Program-made: the position numbers and the translations under genes
The notes under the pieces: generated by a model
What the model was told of the DNA's origin: nothing
Seen by the model: the letters and a program-made list of their open reading frames with translations, nothing else
Databases searched by the model: none
In this document: positions 38,622 to 54,700 of the stretch, in pieces
Numbering within the stretch: the first letter of the stretch is position 1
Layout of the letters: the number at the start of each line of letters is the position of its first letter
Source of the DNA: Vespa crabro
Lineage: Eukaryota; Arthropoda; Insecta; Hymenoptera; Vespidae
DNA length: 64,000 nucleotides
Assembly: GCF_910589235.1 (NCBI RefSeq)
Contig: NC_060959.1
Location: 3,048,876 to 3,112,875, forward strand
Direction of reading: 5' to 3'

Positions 38622-39209
38622 TATATATAAAGATTATATATACCTATAATATACACATAAACATATATAGGTTATGAAAAAGCAAGACAGCTGCATAAAA
38701 TTGGATCAACACAGAGAGAAATAAGATAGAAATAGCCGTGAGCCGTGTGTCGGAGAAAGAGTGGGTAGGTTAGTTGGTTGGTTGGTTGGTTGGTTGGGTG
38801 GGTGGTTAGTTGGTTGGTCGTCGGTGGTTGGGTGGAAGCGGTGCAAGGTGAAAGAAGGATTCTACGAGTGAGAAATCCTGCAGCAAACTGTATGCACACA
38901 CCTGCTCGATCAATACGCGAGAGTCAGGACATCGTGTCGTAGTAGTTATTTTTTTTCTGTTTCTTTTTTCTCTTCCTTTTTAAAGAAAACCTTCCTAACG
39001 ACGATTCATTGTTACTTGACGGTTTTTTCTTTCTTTCTTTTTTTTCTTTTATTCCTCGAAGATCGTACTCGCAGTGTACAAGTAATGTGTTCGACGAATA
39101 GATCGTCGAATTATTATTCGTATCGAGTGTTCCTTATTCTTGGAGTCACGTCTTGATTCTACGCCAATGCGGCTAGTCCTTGGCAAGAGATAGATAGATA
39201 GATAGGTAG

Positions 39210-39245
<36 letters not shown>

Positions 39246-40704
39246 AAAGGTATATCTCCCTTTTCTGAAGCTTTACGCGTGTTCCATGGATTTCCAATCG
39301 TCCTCACCTCATTGAACCGAACCCCTCGGTTCGTTAGAATCCCTTTTCTCGACAAAGAAGGATTAAATATTTAATAAGAGTCTGAGTGTGCTCGGCTAAA
39401 TTCGAAGAGGAAAGTATCTTCGTCTTTGATTTCGAGAGATCTTGGAGAGATACATCTAATTACTCCGTATAAGAAGAAAACGAAAAACAAAGAATAAAAA
39501 TAAAAGAAACCAAAACGAGAAAGGAATGGTTTATGATTTTCGTATATGTACAATGTGAATTGTGTACAACATTCGAACATTTAAACAAAAAAAAAAAAAT
39601 AAATAAATAACAATAAAATAAAATATGAATATATTCTTCTCTGAGAGAGTTCTTAGAGTGAAAGATAATTGTAACGATTCGTCTCTGTATTTTCCAAGAA
39701 CATTGTTTTCTTCGACTTATGTTTGTTATATTTCATTCAATCGATAATGTTCGACCCGATCAAAATAGAAATTTCATCAAGCTTCCATCTTCCTTGTTTC
39801 TTCCTCCCCCCTCACTCCATCCTCGACAGTCCTAAAAGTTTCATGCGGTCCACTCATTATCGTCCCGATCTTGCACTAGCAACAGGTATAAATCCTGTAA
39901 TGAGAAAACTTTCGAGGCTGGCTTCCCTTTCTCACAATTTTCCTTTCGAGAGCGAGAAATCAGCCGGTAGAAGAGATCTTTCGCTCGATTTGCACGAGAA
40001 CATTTTGATATCGGAGTACGGAAAATTGGATTAGTTTTACGGAGGCCGATTGAAAATTGTTTCGGACTTTTCCAAAACTTTCCTTTCCTGCTCTTCGACC
40101 GTATATGAGAATGAATAATATCGAATTTAATTGGAAAGATTTGTTTCTCTTAACCAAAGTCCGAATCGAATTGAATGTTATTAAAAAAAAAAAATATATC
40201 GTGAAATAACAAGCTCTCAACATTTGACGTGAATTAAATTAAAATAAACTTCGTCGAAGAATTATAATTATAAACACGTTTCTTTTAATACCATTTTGAA
40301 CAAATATATATATACTCATGGATAACGCAATAAATCGATATAAATATGTTACCATTGGTATCGTTTCTACTTTGATAAAATAACAGACAGTAGAATTTTC
40401 GTGTTAAACGTTACATTCACAACAGATAATACCACGTATTTGTATGGTTGCTTTTATCTCGTATTTAGGCGATACGGGAATTTATATGCTCTAAAACTTG
40501 CTTTTGCCAAAGCGGTTGCACGAAATAATATATACACACACACACACACACATGTAACACCTCCATGTATAGGATGTCTCAACTTTATTGGCTTCGTAAT
40601 TTACGAGAGTGTACGCTGAATTTACGATTACAATGTGCATGAATATTGACGTGGATATGTATATATATATATATACATATATATATATACACATATCCAC
40701 GTAT

Positions 40705-40756
<52 letters not shown>

Positions 40757-40851
40757 CCACGTATACACACACATATATATATATACACATATCCACGTAT
40801 ACACATATATATATATATATATATGTGTATATATATATACATTTGTATGTA

Positions 40852-40941
<90 letters not shown>

Positions 40942-41366
40942 CACACACAAATTTATCTATAGGTGTATATATAATACGTGATGTATGTATAGTTACAAAA
41001 ACCAAATTGCCTCACGAGCATTGCTTCACGTTACCTCTCGCCACTTTGCTTCCGAGAGTGAATTAATGTTAATAGCCACACGAGTAAAAGGGAGCGAGAG
41101 AGAGAGGGAGGGGGAGTACGAAAGTACGCAGTCGAAATATTTCGCACGTTCACATGCATTTTACTTTTCTGTAATTAACAAGCAATCATATAAGATAAAA
41201 CTATACAGGAAAATTACATTGGAGTATCGAAAAAAAATTTTGTTTCAGTAACTTTTTTAAATACCGCTAAACAAAATATTATACAAATTGTTCGTAATGC
41301 ATTTGAAACTTATTTTTGTTGTGAAAATTGATCGGAAGAGATCAGGAAGAGGAAGAATTGAAAGAA

Positions 41367-41424
<58 letters not shown>

Positions 41425-41883
41425 TTTAAAAAAATATTTTACAAAATATTCTAGCAATCATAAAGATATTTATAGATTCACAAATTTTATGATGAATAGA
41501 TCATTGCATAATACAATCTTGAAAAAAAAGAAAGAAAAAACAGAATTAATTTTCCCTTTTATGTCTCTCACGTCATTCACAATTCAACGAAATAATAATA
41601 ATTAAAAAAAAGGAAAAAAAAGAAAAAAAAAGGAAAAAAACAATAAAATAATAAAATGGAAAGAAAAAAAATCAAATAGTTTTGAAAAGTTACGAGGATG
41701 GTTTTATGCGAACCCTATAAAATGTAAGCGTATAATGAAGGCGATACTTAGATATATGGTTGCTTGAACCGAGCACTTGTCCCATTTTTGAAGGACTCGC
41801 ACGGTTGAGAGCAATTTCATGTCGCGCTCGGGGCACTTCTCAACGTTCTGATTTTCATCAATAGTGGCATTTTCTCTTTCTCT

Positions 41884-41940
<57 letters not shown>

Positions 41941-42331
41941 TTGTCTCCCGAATCGTTGACTTCCATCACTGGCTGCCCGTTTTCGCACGAACTCGTTTGC
42001 GAACTAATAAAAAAAAAGAAAAATAATGAAAAAAAAAGTTAACGATGTTCTAGAAACTTTTAGTGGCCAATATACTATCCTAGACAATCTAATATATCTT
42101 TCACGAGAACGATCTACCTTTCTGATATATTATATATAATAGTTCGAATATAGAAAGCATAGATGATGGATATTCTTTCGTGATAAAAATTTTAACCTTA
42201 TTTCATGCTAATACCATTCGATGGAGTTTAAACGATGATAAACCGCATGAGTACGTACTTTCCCTATTATGGTCGATTATAATTATTGAACATTATCTCG
42301 GAACACGCGCACACACATTTCGTAGAATTTT

Positions 42332-42389
<58 letters not shown>

Positions 42390-42768
42390 GATTATTAATA
42401 ACACGATAAAAGCGCGATAATACTCTATTTCCCTAATTGAAAATGGAAATTTAGCAAGTACTGCTTCTTCGGGCATACTATAAGATAGACAGATATAGTA
42501 ACGCAAGCTTTTCCTGGTGTAAATTAGCAGAGTTTAATCCTCTCCCTCCTCAACCACCACCCTACAAGATTAAGTTATGAACTAACATCTTGGATTATTT
42601 CGTCTCGCATATAATTTCATAGAATTTGATCGGATTCTATTTTACTCGAATATCAAAAACAAAATCAGTTTGTCGGTGATCGAAAATCGCGGCAAAGGAA
42701 ATTAATGAAAGTCTTTTATTTTTTATGTATATTTATATAATTTATAATTATATCATATATTTTGAGAT

Positions 42769-42802
<34 letters not shown>

Positions 42803-42805
42803 TTT

Positions 42806-42836
<31 letters not shown>

Positions 42837-43837
42837 TTATCTATCTATCTATCTCTATCTATTCATCTATCTATCTATCTCTATCTATTCATCTTTCTAT
42901 CTCTTTCTCTCTCCTCTTCTATTTCCCAGTTCTGAATTTCCAACAAGTTCATCCGCAAGAGAGAAGATTTTCGTTTGTGAATCGAGCTGTGAATTATTTC
43001 GAGAACAACCTATGCCAGAGGTCGTGTCCTACCTAACTGCGTCCTTCCAGCCTCGAACGAATAACGACTTTCGTAAAAGTGGGTCGGGTCCGAGTGACGT
43101 TTCGGTCGAGATTTTAATAAATTTAGTATGGTCGTGGTAAAAAAATTGAAGATTTTTATTGTTTTCGATGTGACTTTATACTTCAATCTACATTTTTTTC
43201 TTTTTTTTCTTCGTCCTTTTTATATATTATCAACGTTCATCATATATAACGAATGTCATTGTTAATACAACAAGTCTCAACAGAAGAACGTGTTTATTTC
43301 AAACGTTAAAAGGAATTTCTTCGATGGAACAAAAACGCGACTGGTCCTTTATATTCCGGTAGGGCGAACAACGTTTCAACGCTCGTATTGTCACTCCTCC
43401 GTGAACCGTATACTATCGATTTTCCTCCCATTGTCTCTCGAAATGCAATAGCGTTCGTAGCATGTGACGGCGACTAACGCCAGCACCAATACGCCCAGAT
43501 TCCTGACTTTTTACCCCTTTCATTTCCTCTTCATCGACGCGACACAAACGTTTTCTCGCCACGGTGTTTCGTTTCGTGCACTTTTAAAGGGCGTATCGTG
43601 TTACCGTGTAAGCCGACGAAAACGAGATGGTACGCTTTCGTGCTAAACTATTTGCAAACAACATGCAATTCTTTGTGAGATTAGAAAAATCTTTTGACGA
43701 ATGAAGATTTTACAAAATCCGCCAATTTAACAGATCTATGAATACACACTTAAATTTCACAAAAATTGTAAAGATTATTTTTTAATAATTTTATATTGAA
43801 TTTGATCGATGTAATTATATGAAATAATGTTAATATT

Positions 43838-43893
<56 letters not shown>

Positions 43894-44415
43894 TTAGTCT
43901 TCAAATGTGATGTTAAAAAAAATAAATTGCCTTTTCAATTATATGTAATAAGAAGTGTAAAAGAATTACTTATTTTTATACATTAAAATCATAAATAATA
44001 ATATATGTATAATTATTAATATACATTATTATTATATATTTTGAAAAATAAATAATTATTAATTTTAAATTAAAAAAATTATCTAATAAATTATTAGCGA
44101 ACAAAAAAGAATAAAAAAGATGTAATAAATTATTCGAGAAAAAAAGAAAAAAAATATTGGTCACAACGTAGAATTTTACAAAAACTTTTCTAGAAAACCG
44201 AGTGGAATCGTTAAATGAGGACTTCGAAGAACGTGCTCTCGCAATAATGAACTTTGTACTTCGGTATCGATCTTATTCGTAAGATCGAAGAAGCTTCGTG
44301 TGAGCCTTTAATCTCCTCGCATGCAAGAAGATTAATGATCATCGCGTTAGCCCGAGCTCTAAGCATTACTCAGCACATCTCCTTCACTTCGAGGTAGTTC
44401 ATAGTACGCACATTC

Positions 44416-44473
<58 letters not shown>

Positions 44474-44641
44474 CACATACACACACACATCTGTGTGTGT
44501 GTATGTGTGCATGCATACGTTTTTACCAAGGAATGGGGTCGGAACATATCTTGAAAGAAAATGAATTTTTAACGATTTCTGTCTCCAACACGCTCTAATT
44601 TCCTTTCATCACGTGACACCTTTAAAAAGATTTTCCTACGA

Positions 44642-44685
<44 letters not shown>

Positions 44686-45975
44686 CGCGAATATAATCTT
44701 TCGTGCTTAATTTCTTTTCTCTCTCTCACCCACCTTTTCTTACTCTCTCGCTTGGAATAATTTAAGGTGTATGAAAATTCGTAAAATATTCATTGCCAAG
44801 CTCGTGAACTTTGCCCGTTCGACCTTCCACTTTCGCATGTTTTGACGTGTTTATTCTAAGAAGTTCTCAATCTCTGTTTCTCTCTTTCCCACTCATATGG
44901 TTTACCTTTGTAAACTCGGGATTTCCTGCGCTTACATTAATGTGCTCTTACGTATGTGTGTAAATGTAGTATATATGTGTACCCACATTATACCCACAAC
45001 CTGGCAACTTTGTCGACACGGGCTCGTTTAAGTCAGACTGCTTTAGGGAAATTCCTGATTGCCTAGACCACCGTATCACCGTGGTAGTTTGCCAAGCCAC
45101 ACTTTGCACTGACTTTGACTAGTTCTTAAGAGTACCTTTCCTAGTAGTACCGATATGTATCTAATATCGTACTAACTTTTTTTAGAGTACTTGAATGAAA
45201 TCATAATTGAAGAAAAACTAAGGTCATTATAAATTGAAGCAATTTATAGAAAAAAAAGAGGGCTGCATTCAACCAAAACTATTTGATTTTATTTACGAGA
45301 AAATCGACTTTTAAGTTTTCATTAAAAGTTGTATTATCACTTCACGAAAAGTAATGCAAATTATAAGTAATATGTTTCTTTTGAAGATATAGTAACATGT
45401 CCTCTAAACGTCCAAGATATAATATAGGTTTATGATTTGAAGATAAAATTTTTCTTTTCTTTTCCTTTTTCTCTTTTCTTTTTTTACGAGTTTAAAAAAA
45501 ATTAATTTAGATACCCTTTCTTCGTGAATGGACTAAAAATGTAAAAAAATAGTTTCTTTTCTTCTTTATTTATTGAATTAAACATAATTTATTAAGTCAC
45601 TTAAATTTTAATTATAATTGTTATTAAGGCAATTAAAGTTTAACTAAATATACTTATTAAGTTTATATTTTTTGTTATATGTTGTTTAAATGGGAAAATA
45701 TAAAATTAAATAAAAAAATAAACAAAATATTTAATATTTTAAGTAAGTTTCATTTTATAAGTTCGAATGAATAATTTTTGTCACTTGCAGTTCCAAGTTA
45801 TAAAAAATATACGAAAGGTATAAGAAACGAAAATACTACGAAACACGACCGGTGAGCGAGTGACTTTCAAGAGAACTATTGCATACTGCTGTCTGAATTT
45901 TCAAGGTCGTGCTGCAGTACAACAGCATCTACGTAATGTAAACATTAGAAAAGTAACATACATGTTCTTTATATG

Positions 45976-46028
<53 letters not shown>

Positions 46029-48707
46029 AATATATAAATAAATAAATAAATAAATAAGTAAATATATATATTTAACACATATCTAAGTCGATTTATACAT
46101 CCATTAATAGTCTGAATTATTTATGAACATTTTCCACCGAGTTTTTTTTCAGAATAAATCTTTTTTCAACTTTGACATACATAAATATCGAGTTCGATAA
46201 TCGTGAGATTATTGTAAATGAAGTTAGACAAATATTTATTGGAATTCAGTTTTCTTTCTTTCTCAAGATATAAAGCATTGACCAATAATACTAATGGATA
46301 GCCCTTCACAATTTCTTTCTTATCAGATTTCGAGCTCTGAAGATACTTACACACATGATCGGCCAAGTCCCTTCGCTTTCTACCCTTCGAAGGTCACGAT
46401 AAATATCTTTTCCAATTTGCCATAAGAATGAACGGCATGGTATCGGTGAATGGTCGATAAAGATTATATAGGATTGAATGGGGGAAAAAAAAGCTTTTTT
46501 GATGGTTACTTAGACGTTTGATAAAATAATAATATTGTTAGAAAAAGTAAATGGAAGGTGAGACATAACATTAAAAAAAAAGAGAGAGGGAAAGAAAGAG
46601 AAGATAATTTATATGCAATATGTAGGAAAAAAATAATAAAATAAAAAAAATAGCCTAACCTTCTATTGTCGTGGAAGAGAAAAATGTTTTTAAAGCTTCT
46701 TTTGAGAAATATAAAGACGAGATTCTACGAGGAGCTTTCATTCTAAAAGATCCTTCTTTTACGAGACGAGTGAAGAGCACGATCTTATAGGGGTTACATA
46801 TCTTTTGAAAACTATTCTCTGAGGAGGAAAAGTAGTGATTTTCTGGTAAGCTTAACGTATCATCATTTATGAAATATTTTATTATATTGTCGATTGCTAT
46901 GGAAAATAAAATTTAAAGGCTCTAAATGTACGCCATTGTAAAGTAAATACCTTAAAAGTTTGAATTTTATTCTTTATATGAAGAATAAAATAGTTAAACG
47001 AATGTTCGAATATGACAAGACAATGTCTCGTACAATAGTTTTTTCTTTTTATCTTCTCACCTTGTTCCTCGTAAAATTTGCGTAAAGAGAAAATATAGAT
47101 TCCTTTTTGAACAAAAAAAAGTTGACCTTTAAGTAAATCTTAAAATGTTGAACAAGTAAAAAAATAAATAGTATATTTGTATTTACGCTATGAAATCGTG
47201 AAATTTTTTGTATTTAACATTTTTGTTGATGAAAATATAGTGTTTTCGAAATATCAGTATATCTTGAATAAGATATTAGATAGTTTTTACTATTATTTTA
47301 ATAAAATATAATGCTATACATATTTTATATATATAAAATTATATTTAAAACAATACATATACAATTTTATTTATATTATATATTATATTATATTTATATA
47401 ATTATAAAATATATAATATATGTATTTTATATATATATTTTATTATATATTTTATGTATATATACCAAGTTTTTAAAATAAAATATTAGGAATTTTGAAT
47501 CCGGAAACATTTTTGAAAAAATTGTTCAGATAACGATTATTTGATCTCGAAGGGACAAGATTATAACATTCATTAGTTTATTTAATCTAAGGTTTTAAGG
47601 TCATTTCAAGGTCAACATTGTTTATATTCTTCTATAAATGGAAACCTACTTTATTAGAGTAGCAACATATTCTACGTAACAAAAAAAAATATAAATTATT
47701 TTTATTTGAACTATTCTTTTTACCCATCTTCAATTTTCCATGACATTTAATAATATATCCTCACATATTTGGAATTTAAATAATATCGATAATCAGCAGC
47801 TGTTAAGGAAAAATATAAAAGATAAAAAAATGTTTATTATGAGTTAACAAATTTAATTCTTATGTATATAGATGGGTACTATTGTGTAAAAACACGAAGT
47901 AATTAATTAATGTTCTTTCTTATTTCCTATTTTTTCTATTTCAATGTGCGTTCATGTATATGTGTCTATATTAGCCTAAACATCAGACCGCGTAAACGAA
48001 TTAAAAAAATTTGCAAACGATTGATGGTTGTAGATATGTTTTGAGAAATTTAAATAATTTTTATCTCTTCTACCTTTTTTTGAGAGATGTCAAATATTTT
48101 GTTAAATATCTCGGTATATTGAAGATAGATTAAAAAATATTTTAGATATGAGTTACTTGTTTCCTTTTATATTTTTTTTCGTAAAAAAATATGTTTCCAT
48201 TATAAAACATATAGTTCCCTCTTTAAAAAGAAACAACGGAAAAGAAAAAAAAAGAAGTGACCTTGAAACCTTTCGCTAAATAAGAAACATTAAACGTCAT
48301 AATATTTCTTTTTCCAAATCAGATAACTCTTGCGTGAATAATTTTTCTCGAAGATGTCGTGTTACCAAAATAAAAAATCTTCGTATTCGTACATCCAATA
48401 CATATTTTGTTGTTATCATAACAATATATTTAAATCATGCTGTACTAACTTTATTTGATTTGATTTATTTATTAAATAAACAATGAAATTACACTTTTTT
48501 AAATATCGACAAAATCAGAATAATTTACGGCCTAAAATCATTTGCCGAATGACCTTGTCTAGTATGAATAATTAAGCAAAACGTATTTAAGTCGTCATAA
48601 TTTTTCTCACTCCAACGTTTAAAGGAGTAATAATTTGTTGCTCCTCGCCATACTCTTTCCGTATGCATTATACACTCGTTACGACACTTCTATATGTGTA
48701 TAACATG

Positions 48708-48754
<47 letters not shown>

Positions 48755-48946
48755 TTCCCGTACAGATATATATATACACATACGTACACACCAATATACT
48801 TCTACCCCTATTCGAGCGTATGTGCGTCACTTTGTCGTAATTATGAACGAGCTTAATGCGTGCGGCAAATGATATTTGCGAGAGTCCTACCGGAACATTA
48901 TGAGCTCTATAACTACCCATAGCTCCTTCTCTCTTGCTTTCTCTTT

Positions 48947-48993
<47 letters not shown>

Positions 48994-49908
48994 TCTCCAT
49001 CTTTCTTTCTCTCTCTGTCTTTCTCAATTTGTTCGTAATACGTTGTAAAATTTAGATACAATAATTTAGTGCAGACATTCTCAAATCATTCAACAAAAGT
49101 CTCCTCAAAGAAAACGCGTTAGTAATATAATTTGACAAGAGTTATATAATAAAAAATATTTCAAGTAATTGTCTAACAACATATAATACAGTAAGGGTCA
49201 GCATCCTAAAATTCGATTTACGAATTTACATGTATATCGAACCTGATCAATGATGTAAATTAATTATTGTATTTTTTCATACAACTAGTATTACTTTCTT
49301 CTGTCGTCTGAACATTTTGACAAAAAAAAAAAACAACAAATTGATTAAATTTAATAAACCTAACAGAAATGACGAATTTACAAATTTATATCGAACATGA
49401 TCAATGATATAAATTAATTATGTATTCGTACGATTCGTACTATTTTCTTCCGTCATTTTTTACAAAACAAAAAGAAAGAAAAAAAGAAAAGAAGAGAAAG
49501 CAAAAAAGGAAAGGAAAATGAATAAATTTAACAATGCTAACTGAAACGATCATCTTGATACAATGATCTAAATATAATGCTAACGTATTCTTGTTGAAAT
49601 TTATAGCTTATTCGCGTTTATGATGTTAGTTAGAATGATTTGCCTGAAGTTACGATGCTTTTATTGTTTGAAAGAGTAAACGTAAATTTAAGTGTAAGAG
49701 AACGGTGGTCGAGGGAATGGGAGAGGATAGAAGAGGGGTATAGGGGGAGAGGATAAAGTTCGAAAATTTCTACCGTAATATCAAGTTATGATACATCAAG
49801 TCAGAAGACAGATACCAGCAGTAGTTAAGGTGGTGGCAAGAAACGCGTTGAGTTAGGGGTAGTCAAAGTTTTGCCGCGCGTGTTGTTCCGGTTACAAGGG
49901 GGTGAATC

Positions 49909-49956
<48 letters not shown>

Positions 49957-51746
49957 GAGGGAAACAGTTGTGGTGTATCGCAAGCGATATAACGAGGGTG
50001 TCGACCGACAGTCTATTCAAATAATTAAAGTATTCTCCCCTCTTTTCTTCTCAGAACACGGACATACCGAATCGTCAAGAGTAAAACTAAATTTATGACG
50101 ATCGTACACGCCATAATAATTTGTCGACGCTTGACCATTCCACATTATTATTATCTTATAAGATTTATATTAATGGTAGATTCGTGCGAGCAAGTGATAA
50201 GCTCGTATCTAAATTAGACAGCCTACACTTCGTGAACTTAATTTCGAGTCCCTTTTATTTTCCTTTCTTCTTTTTCTTTTTTCTTCTTCTTCTTTTTATT
50301 ATTTTATTCTTTTTAATTATCCGGAGAAATGTATTATTCCCTCAATAATCTGAGTTACAGTTTGAACATTCTCTTTTGGTAATAATGTATGTAAGTATAT
50401 GAGTACAATTATGTTCTAAGAACATAAATAAGGTCGCACAGATACTTCAGATATGTACCGAAAAAATGTGTATCAGATTTTTCGAACATTGAAGACGATA
50501 AAGTCAATACAAGAGTATTTTTTTATTCTTTTGTATAAATATATTTTTTTTATTTATATATAAATATATATATAAATATATTAAATGTATTTAAGAATAT
50601 ATATATATATATACATGAATATATATTTATATATTTATATATAAAATATATATAAATATATATATTTTTTAATATACATATTATTGTTTTAAAAGTATTT
50701 TATACTTTATTATTTATAAGATGTAAAGGGTGTCCTCTCCATATTTTTTCCGCTCAACATATGTCAGCATATTCTACGAAATAAAAATAAAAAGGAAAAC
50801 GTAATGCAAACGTAAGCTGAAAGATATTTTGGTACAAAGTTACAAGAAAGATACGTTATAACAATGGTTCAGTTTTTGTTCGATATTATAATATATATGT
50901 ATCATAACGGTGTTTATTTAACCTACTTACATAAACTGTATTTACATACTTGAGCTCGTTGTAAAGAGCACTATTGACATCAGTCATCATTAGAAAGTTC
51001 ATATCAACAAGCTGTGAGTGTTCTCAAATGATGAATATGATTATGTATATTTCATTTACGGTTTCATTAACGGAATTGCTGCTCTTACTGCTTTACTGGA
51101 ATATCGACAAATATTCAAAAGAGTTTCAGTTCAGTAAATATCAGCAATATGTTCTTGTGCTATATCGAACGGAAACTAGTTCATTACTTTTCTTATAATC
51201 TTTTTTGACAAAAAGCATTTTCGACTTTATGCTTATATAACATTTCTTTTTCTTATTTTTTGTTCATAAATCGTACTGTTATTATCTCGAGTAAAAAATG
51301 TGTAAGGACTCCTCTTATATGAAATATATAATATTTTGTAGCTCTGAGTAAACTATGAAGTACATGTATTTTTTTTTTTTTTAATGTATAACAATAATTT
51401 TTATTTGCATATTTATATAGTAGCGATCATAAGCAATTAAAATCGTATTCAATAAAAAGTTCCTATTATTATTCAATATAATTGCTATTATAATATTGCT
51501 ATTAATTGTAAAAATTGCTATTATTTACTATTATATCTTATTATTATTTATTATATCTTATTATTATTTATTATTATTTACTATTATATCATTTACGAAA
51601 TAATTGACATCTTAACAGACTTATTAACAGATTCATACTGTATTGTAATTTGTATTTCATTCTATTGTATGTAAATTATTATATTATATTGATTTACAAA
51701 TCAAGCAGCCGTATATTTGGAAAATTTGAAGATTCAGTGATCCTGT

Positions 51747-51791
<45 letters not shown>

Positions 51792-54700
51792 TTAGTTGTC
51801 TAAACATTTAGGCGCGCTTTATAGATAGATGTAAATTTCTCTGAATAAACTTTGTTGTAAATTCAATCAATTATGAGATATTTGTTTGAATATCTATGGG
51901 TGGACATCTTGTACATACAAGGTGTTTCAAAAATAGATCGCCAAACTTTAAGAGAATATTTTGTTCACTGTAAGGATAAAAACAAGTCATATAAGCATGG
52001 AAACGCTTCATTTTCAAATTATAAACATTTTTTATTTATATTAGGCAACATCGACAATCCACGCATTTGCGAGGCATGCGTTAATTCAGAAAAAATCATT
52101 TTCAGTAATTTCTGTAATGAAATGTTGTAACAGTTTTAAATTATCATAAATTATAAATTAAAAATGTTTGTAAATAGCAAATAAAACATTTCTTAGGTTT
52201 ATTTAATTTTTGTTTATGTATGTTTATATGACCTAATGTTTGTATAATTTTTCTTTTCATTTTTACAATTCTTATACAAATTTTTTTATTAATAAAATAT
52301 GATTTTAAGACTCTGTCGATTTATTTCTGGAACATCCTGAATAAATAAGCTGTACCAGAGAGAAAGATCAGAATTAATATTTTGAATTGATTAGTGTTTC
52401 CTTAAAAACAAAATCTCGTTTCCTCGAGCAAAATAATTGCAAAGGAATATAATTTTAAACATATCACTTTAATCATTACGTTAGAGAGCGTGTTACTTAA
52501 GTCACAGTCAATAATTAAGCGTTTAAAGTCGACCGTGCGAAACAAATATCTCAGTTTCCCTTCCTTCCTGCAGTCTTTCAAAGTCACCTGATCTTAACTC
52601 GTTTAACTTTGGTCAGGAGAGATTAGTAGCTTTCGTTCCTCGCTCGATTGCTTCTCGTGAAAGCTCGTAATTCGATTGATAAGTATTATCGCTATAATAG
52701 TTGATGATAAATCTTTTTAAAAAATTTTTCGAACGAATTTTACAAATACTATTATTAATCCTCATCTAGGAATACATACATCGATTATTTTCTTATCAAT
52801 GCAAAAGAATTTCTTCTTGGATATGTTTTAATAGAAAAATAATTAATTAATAAAAATTAAAAATTAAATAATAATTAATAAAAACAAATTTATTAAATTT
52901 AATAAATTTAATAAAAAAATATGTTAAATAGTTACAACGATTCTAAATAGTTTCGGTAAAATCTTGAACTTTTTGAGGAAAAAATTCGATAATAAATTTA
53001 ATTTGCCAATAATTGATTATTATTAAGCGATTAATCTATTGCGTTTGCATGTCCTCCTTATTTCTTAATAAATAACACATACATGTTACACGCTATATAT
53101 ACAGATTGATTCAAGCAATTGTAACAAATCATATCTTTTTTTTGTTGGAATTTAGAAAAAATATTATAAGAAAAAGATTAATGGTTCAGAATGAACTACA
53201 TTGTTGACGCACACGTGCGTCTCTCCATTGTTCACGGTACTTTCTCTTAAGGATCATATTAAGGATCATATAACACCATTGGAAACAGTTATCCATGAAA
53301 ACCTATCGGCTAATAGCTAATAAAACACATAGATAAAAAACATATGGGCACCTTTGTCTAGGGTTAGGTATTTTTAGTAAAATATCTGGGTTTTGATAAT
53401 ATGTCAACCCGTTCAATAAATAAATGGTAAAAGTAGAAGCCTAGGCTCGATAAGTCAAGGGTTGTCTAGGGCTCTTAGCCTTGAAATATTCATTGGCACC
53501 CTATAATCTAAAAAAGTACTAGAACAAAGGGTCACATATGGAATGTTTAAACACTTCAATGAACTATCGCCGACTAATGGACATTTATTCTTTTCCTTTC
53601 CATATGTCGAACTCCGCTTTTTACCAATCTTATTTAAGTTTACATGGATAATTCAAAATAGGTCAAAAGGCAGTCAATTTTCGGACTCACAGCATTTAAG
53701 CAGTCAAGCCACATCTTTCAGACTCACAACGTCTAAATTCTCAGGTCTCCTTCAAAAGCAACCAGTACAGCTAACTACACATCATACATGAGACACACAA
53801 ACAATTGTAACTCATCCAATCAAATACACGGTGAGATTTACATATTGCGCAATTACTTCTCCATTTCTCACGGGATCCTTTAAAAGAACGTGCGTTCTCC
53901 CATTAATTTGCGGGAACGCGGCGAGCGGTATTTTGCTGACGGCCTGCCACGGTATCCTAGCCTAGTGCCGCCGCCCTTATTCATCGTGACCAGTGGGTCT
54001 ATGGCTTGGACATTAAGGACGAGACCAGGGACATTTCCTTCGTGCCAATCGACTGTCATTGCTGGTCCGGTGCGAGAAGCGCATTTTAAAAACGCTCTCA
54101 TCAACAATCAACATATATATTAACGATTATATTTTTTTCGCAAGTGGAATAAAGCATCTGCATATTGCAATTTTGTATTATATTTTTAAATGGAAATCTT
54201 CCTCGTCATTTTCTGAATTATATAAAAATTTATAAATTGTTTCGGCACATATGAACCGGGTACTAATATTAATTAACTTAGCGACAGAGCTAAATAATTC
54301 AGAAAAATTTAGCCAAATTTAAATATTAGCCAATAACTTCCTAATGTATAAGTTTAGGGCATAAGTATGTTAATGTTAGGTGGACCGGAAAGTAATGTCG
54401 TTTCTGCGCATGTCGATATTTGATTATCATTTGTCAGCTCATTGTGATTTCGACGTCGTGTCAAAGACATTTTAAGGTTATTGTGACTTGTTCACTTTTA
54501 ATAAATAATTAAATATTAGACTTTTTTTGCAATTTGAGGTGGAATGGGCAGCCAAATACCAGAAGAGCATATCCGGCATTGTATGCTTTTTGAGTTTCGC
54601 AAGAGTAGTAACGCAACAGTTGTGACCAAAAACATTTGCGATGTTTATCTAAGTGCATTAGACATTCGTAAATGCCAAAGATGGTTCTCTAAGTTCAGAT

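Noticed and set aside
38771..38819. Regular TTGG repeats considered as a CRISPR-like or telomere-like array
   Set aside because: Units are contiguous tetramers without spacers and do not match the insect telomere unit TTAGG.
40491..41005. Several overlapping 110-150-codon frames on both strands
   Set aside because: Products of TA/CA repeats, which contain no stop codons in many frames; pure Ile/Tyr/Thr/His runs.
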